Positions 16,797-20,303 of a stretch of 20,303 nt of DNA are shown piece by piece. Source of the DNA: Asparagopsis taxiformis (Eukaryota > Rhodophyta > Florideophyceae > Bonnemaisoniales > Bonnemaisoniaceae); assembly GCA_030407315.1 (NCBI GenBank), contig JALQPE010002547.1, positions 1-20,303 on the forward strand, written 5' to 3'. The notes beneath the pieces were generated by a model that was not told the origin of the DNA, searched no databases, and saw nothing but the letters and a program-made list of their open reading frames with translations. Both the position numbers and the translations under genes were made by a program. Position 1 is the stretch's first letter, and every line of letters begins with the position of its first letter.

Positions 16797-18123
16797 TCAT
16801 TGTGCCGCCGCGTATTGCGAAGAAAGCTCCAAAGCCTCCGGGCCTCCAGAAAAACCGGTCAGCAGCTGCTGTATCGAGTGCCCGACAATCCGTGCGAAGA
16901 AGAGGTCTGGGCCTACCGGCAGCATTGAACCGCGGTCCGGTAGTCGCAAGACGGGACCGCGCAGAACTGGGGATCCGGCCGCGGAGAAAAGTGAGGAAGG
17001 AGGAACGGCGCGGAGAAGAGATGGGGCTTGACCGAGGCAAAGCGTGCTCGCAGGGACAGTGAACATCATGATGATGACATGATAGTGGCTCAAAACATGT
17101 TGGAATTGCGGCAGAGTGCTATGGCAAAGGTAGTTTTCTCCCGGGTTGGCAGATGCGGAGGTGCTGCAGACGGAGTCCCAGCCGGGGGTTCCCGAGACAC
17201 TGGAGGCTGTGACCCCCACTGCGCCAACTTTGCCGAGTACATCAGCCCCAGCAGGTAATGCAGTCAGGGACCCGAGGATAGCGGCAAGGGATGTTGTTTC
17301 TGAGCAACGTTCACAGGATGCCAACTATCATCGGCGGTCAGGTGGTACTGAGGGAGAGAGCAGCCGGAGGGCGGGCCTCGTCACAACAGACTGTCATTGG
17401 TGCCAAATATGCGCGTAACGCCCCCGCGACGTCAGGCTATTGCCGATGGAGGACATCATATTCCCGATAGCATGCGAGATGGGGGGACGGTGAGGGCAGA
17501 GAGGTTGCATCCGCCGGAATCCATCGATTTAATGGCGAGTCGCATCAATGCGCAGAAGAAGAAGATCGCGGAGCTGGAAAAAAAGTGTTTAGCCAGGACA
17601 TAGCAAACAAGGCGCTCACCACGGAGATAGTTGCGTTGGAGGCTAAGGTGAAGACTCTGCAGGCGGAAAAGCCAGCCTTACTGCAATTGCGAGAACAGGT
17701 AGAATCAGTGATCACGGTGGCGGTAAGTCGAAAATACAGAAAGCCATTCCGTGAAATACCTTGGAGTTCTTAGGCGGTTGAGGAAAACCTGACAAAGTGG
17801 TGCAAGAACGAGACTATGGAGCTGGACCCTATGGGGAACAAACGCAGAGACGTTGACTGGACGTACCATCGAGGTAGAGCCGGTAGAAGGGACACTTTGG
17901 AGCGAAAACGGTGTAGGATATATTTGCTACCTCTCCGGGCTATATCATCAAGAATCTGCAGTGGTATACACCTTCGTACAGGGACGAGAGTGATCTGCTG
18001 AATGACTTGGTGCGACACGTACTGCGTCAAAGTCCGTGGTGTGATGTGTTTTCCGATGAGGAGCAGCGTGTGTGCTGTCAAGAGGCTGTGGCGGGGAGCA
18101 AGGAATTGAAAGTGAAGGTGTGA
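16797..18123 (+). pseudogene. Unidentified coiled-coil protein gene, frameshifted, with one intron
   Basis: A hydrophilic coding stretch can be followed through several frames: AKKRSGPTGSIEPRSGSRKT, TEAKRARRDSEHHDDDMIV, ADAEVLQTESQPGVPETLEA. A clear coiled coil follows at 17530-17722 (SRINAQKKKIAELEKK then ANKALTTEIVALEAKVKTL). A shift sits in the A7 run at 17579-17585. A 51-nt intron follows. The last part, LQWYTPSYRDESDLLNDL and SPWCDVFSDEEQRVCCQEAV, ends at TGA 18121. I do not recognise the family. It lies outside the right terminal repeat, so it is probably unrelated to the methyltransferase element. The 5' end is uncertain, and an open frame on the opposite strand (16603-17040) competes there. 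Confidence 0.5.
17723..17773 (+). other. Putative 51-nt spliceosomal intron
   Basis: It begins GTAAGT and ends TTCTTAG. It is phase 0 and a multiple of three, but closes with an in-frame stop when unspliced. Removing it joins the coiled-coil frame (ESVITVA) to AVEENLTKWCKNETMELD in the same frame. Confidence 0.65.
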
Positions 18124-18929
18124 CGCAGAACTGTCCGAGTGATGAGTGCACGGAAGCGTAATGCGAGGGACAGATTGTTCGGTTCGCTGGGGTACACGAA
18201 ATTAATGTCCAGATGCACGATGCTTGTGGAGTTAGTTCTAGAATAGCTGGTACGAGCCAGTGGACACGCTGTCCTTAACGAAACGAACAGTCCACCTGCA
18301 GGTGTTTTTGACTGTATGTTTGGTAGCAAAGAAAAGATAGGGTAGAGAATAGGTTAGCAGGTAGACACGGGCGTCACGACGCAACGTTCTACGCGAGGAT
18401 TACGTCAACGGACGAGGTGGTACGTCACCGGAGGCGCTCTCGACAAACCCGTAGGCACGACACGCGATCAGCCTCACGTGTGGCGATGGGTAGGGAGTAC
18501 GCAGCTCGACGGAGAGGAAGCATCGATAGGCGTAACGTAATACGTAACGTAGAAGTCAGTCGTAGACTAGAGCACGTTGCCCGATCGTTAATTGTCCCCT
18601 TTCCCTCCCGGCACGATGCCAATACCTATATAGCCACGATGGTATCGCTTTAAGTGTAAACACTGCTCGTAACGTCCCCGAATGGGAAAGGACCTTGTGG
18701 GTCGCAACTAGGGACCCGTTGGTCCGTTGGCCGTTACCAGTACGCTCGTTGCACACGTGTGCCGGTTGCGCGCGCGCATGCGCCAGCAATGTTCGTGCAT
18801 TGCTGTCGCCGGTCGTGTCCGCCGAAATTCGAATTCCGCGGAAATCGTAAATATTTGCAATTTCGGAATTTCCACGTATACTATATTGCTGACGACGTGA
18901 CACTACGGTGTTGGGAATGGAAAAACAGC
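18124..18929. other. Intergenic, no supported gene
   Basis: The open frames here are short and compositionally unremarkable. Small features include a CpG-rich GCGCGCGCATGCGC run near 18768 and a hairpin AGCAATG/CATTGCT at 18785-18804. The segment is rich in short ACGTAACGT-like motifs around 18530-18550. Confidence 0.4.
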
Positions 18930-19004
18930 AAATTTACTGTCTGAGACAGTAAAAAATTACTGTCTGGCCAAGACAGTGCGCGGAGACAGTAAAATTTACT
19001 GTCT
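18930..19004. repeat. Palindrome cluster of six ACTGTCT heptamers
   Basis: ACTGTCT or its inverse occurs at 18936, 18944 (inverse), 18959, 18971 (inverse), 18984 (inverse) and 18998. Pairs form hairpins with loops of 1 and 5 bases, and 18984-19004 is a perfect 21-base palindrome (AGACAGTAAA-A-TTTACTGTCT). AAATTTACTGTCT is a direct repeat at both edges. It could be the fold-back end of a small element. Confidence 0.8.
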
Positions 19005-19298
19005 GGAAATTTCAGAATACTGCTGCAGCAATAAACTGGCACTGTTGAAGCACTAGAATTGGCCCTGAGGGGCTCAATTACGTGAGAAAACTTTGACCCT
19101 CGATTTCTCCTAGAAAGAGTGCTCTAGGCGCTCCCGAAACCTATCTCATCGTGTTCAGCGTGCCCGATTAGTCGGGTAGCAACTTCTCCCGAAGCTTCTA
19201 CGACCTTTCTTCATGGAGATAATAGCGTCTGAAGTTTCAATTTGTTTGTCAGACTTTCAATTAGTAATTAGAAATGCCAAGATGGGTTGCCATCATGG
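19005..19298. other. Possible 3' region of a copia element, undetermined
   Basis: If the LTR on the right is a 3' LTR, this stretch should be the end of the element. I cannot find the RNase H or the end of pol. An open frame reading ...RNAKMGCHHGRGEML crosses into the LTR, but is too short to judge. Confidence 0.3.
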
Positions 19299-19309
19299 CA
19301 GAGGGGAAA
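19299..19309 (+). other. Candidate polypurine tract
   Basis: AGAGGGGAAA ends directly before the TGTTATG start of the LTR, as a plus-strand primer site would. It is short, so chance is possible. Confidence 0.4.
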
Positions 19310-19533
19310 TGTTATGATAAGTGTACACGTGTGGGTGATATGATTGAGAAGCCCACGTGTACCAGATTGGCAGCGGGTGTTTGCTAGGACAGAGACTGTC
19401 AGTGACAGTCTGTCTGGAGCAGCCATGAACAGGCTGTCCTTAGCACCGCCGACGCACCTCGGCGAGAATACAAATAATGTAGTGAGCTCGCAGATTCAAT
19501 AAACGCTCGGTAAGCGACCAATTCGTTTCAACA
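19310..19533 (+). mobile_element. Copia-type LTR, 224 bp
   Basis: The LTR runs from TGTTATGATAAG to CGTTTCAACA, with inverted ends TGTT...AACA. Inside are an inverted repeat GTACACGTGTGGG/CCCACGTGTAC (about 19321-19377), a long hairpin TGCTA-GGACAG...CTGTCC-TTAGCA (19382-19445) enclosing AGACTGTC-AGT-GACAGTCT, and a polyadenylation signal AATAAA at 19498-19503. A primer-binding site follows directly. There is a candidate polypurine tract on the left as well, so this may be an LTR shared between two element halves. Confidence 0.75.
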
Positions 19534-19547
19534 GGTTATGGGCCCAG
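19534..19547 (+). other. Copia-type primer-binding site
   Basis: GGTTATGGGCCCAG abuts the LTR. It is complementary to the anticodon arm of initiator tRNA-Met (it contains the complement of CAT), the half-tRNA primer used by copia-type elements. It fixes the direction of the element as rightward. Confidence 0.8.
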
Positions 19548-19944
19548 TGCGCTCGCTCGGGTCGTTTCTTATTCTCTAGCGCTTCGGTAGTCGTCGTTTG
19601 CGTCGGCGTTCTCTTACCTATTTCGTGTCGTTCTCGCCTCGTTTCTCTCTTCTCTTCGTCTACTCGCTTTTCTTCCGTTCTGCGCCTTCCCCCGCGCTTC
19701 CGCGGTCTTGCTGAGCGTCTCCTCCACGCTCCCCCGACGATCCCCGCGCACCTCTGTCGCCGCCGCGCACCTCTCGCCGCGCCGCACGTCTGTCGCCGCT
19801 CCGCGCCGACACTATGTCATCCTGTCACTGACATCCTGTCATCCACACTGTGTCACACTGACACTCTGTCATCTTGCCATCCGTCTCTTGGTCATCGTCA
19901 TCAGGTGACATCATTCTTCTATCTGGGTTCGCGTGCGAAGGAAA
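19548..19944 (+). other. Pyrimidine-rich leader with short repeats
   Basis: This is leader downstream of the primer site, strongly C/T-rich. About three imperfect copies of GCGCACCTCTGTCGCCGC lie at 19746-19807. A degenerate TGTCATCC/CTGTCA run lies at 19813-19882. I find no gag start: the open frame from 19708 is Arg/Ser/Pro low-complexity. The body of the element is absent or lies beyond the window. Confidence 0.45.
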
Positions 19945-20027
19945 AGTTTGGCCAGCGTCGCTGCTGGGACTCGAACCAAGGCTCTGTACATCTCCGTGGA
20001 CCGTCTAACCGACTCGGCTACCGGGCC
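19945..20027 (-). repeat. tRNA-like sequence with polymerase III A and B boxes
   Basis: On the minus strand the sequence TAGCCGAGTCGG (20020-20009) fits the A box and GGTTCGAGTCC (19977-19967) fits the B box, 31 bases apart as in a tRNA. The acceptor stem and anticodon stem do not pair properly. This is therefore a tRNA-derived relic or a SINE head rather than a working tRNA gene. Confidence 0.5.
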
Positions 20028-20039
20028 ACTCAAGGCCCA

Positions 20040-20303
20040 ATTAGTGGAATCGACCTTTTCTTTTATATTGGCTAGTCTATACCTTTCTCAACTCGGTCCT
20101 GCTCTTGTAAGACAGTGACCTTGTCCTGATCGGTATAGCGTTATAGCCTTTACATATCACCGAATAAACTCATCGGACGTTTGGTTTTCTCATCAACTCT
20201 ATCCACAAGTAAGTTTATACCTTTCACCTTTGAAAGGTCTATTTCAAAGGTTTAGAACCTTAGTATTGACTAAAGTATAACTCTAACACTCTTGTTCTCT
20301 TCT
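20040..20303. other. AT-rich end of window, no supported gene
   Basis: AATAAACTCATCGG at about 20163 resembles AATAAACGCTCGG of the LTR at 19498, so part of a second, diverged LTR is possible. CACCTTTGAAAGGT and TTTCAAAGGT repeats follow near 20226-20251. The stretch is cut by the window end. Confidence 0.3.

Noticed and set aside
16603..17040. 145-codon minus-strand frame
   Set aside because: It overlaps the inverted terminal repeat and the more coding-like plus-strand frames. No recognisable domain.
19945..20027. Functional tRNA gene on the minus strand
   Set aside because: Only the A and B boxes fit. The acceptor and anticodon stems do not pair and the variable region is too short.

Overview
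The window looks like repeat-rich nuclear DNA of a eukaryote. The evidence is a chromodomain Ty3/gypsy relic, a copia-type LTR with an initiator-tRNA primer site, a SET histone-methyltransferase domain and one well-formed 51-nt GT-AG intron. The mix of retroelements with compact, nearly intronless, bacterial-flavoured genes would suit an alga (perhaps a red alga) or another protist, but nothing here fixes the lineage.

Layout. Bases 1-1900 hold no recognisable gene: a 74-bp palindrome, a C-poor stretch with a degenerate ~223-bp tandem repeat, a 24-bp minisatellite and a 43-bp x 4 tandem repeat. Bases 1973-4167 are a decayed gypsy fragment in the order integrase-chromodomain / polypurine tract / LTR / start of gag, enclosed by inverted repeats rich in GGACGTCC. 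The LTR contains five hairpins whose stems change in a compensated way. Bases 4440-5640 are extremely G-poor, mirroring the C-poor stretch on the other side of the relic.

The most interesting part is 5722-16622. Two long, divergently oriented coding regions lie here. The leftward one (10414 to 6555) carries a ParB-like domain followed by a 2-oxoglutarate/Fe(II) dioxygenase-like domain. The rightward one (12976 to about 16147) carries a beta-class DNA adenine methyltransferase (DPPY then DPFSGT) followed by a SET domain. A ~210-bp unit with a hairpin and a GTGCCGTACGGCAC palindrome occurs five times here: a direct-orientation block left of the genes, two blocks between them, and an inverted copy at the right end. 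The right copy and one internal copy share an outer terminal sequence, as terminal inverted repeats would. I read this as a large mobile element carrying DNA-modifying and chromatin-modifying domains: one pair resembles a writer of DNA and histone methylation, the other a DNA-binding protein joined to an oxidative enzyme. The idea that they act together is inference.

Both coding regions, and other genes here, are interrupted by single-base frameshifts about every 350 bases, several next to short homopolymers, with almost no in-frame nonsense codons. They are either recently decayed or contain uncorrected assembly indels.

Bases 16797-18123 contain a broken, unidentified gene with a coiled coil and the 51-nt intron. 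Bases 18930-19004 are a palindrome cluster built from ACTGTCT heptamers. Bases 19310-19547 are a copia-type LTR with its primer site, followed by a pyrimidine-rich leader and a tRNA-like sequence on the minus strand.
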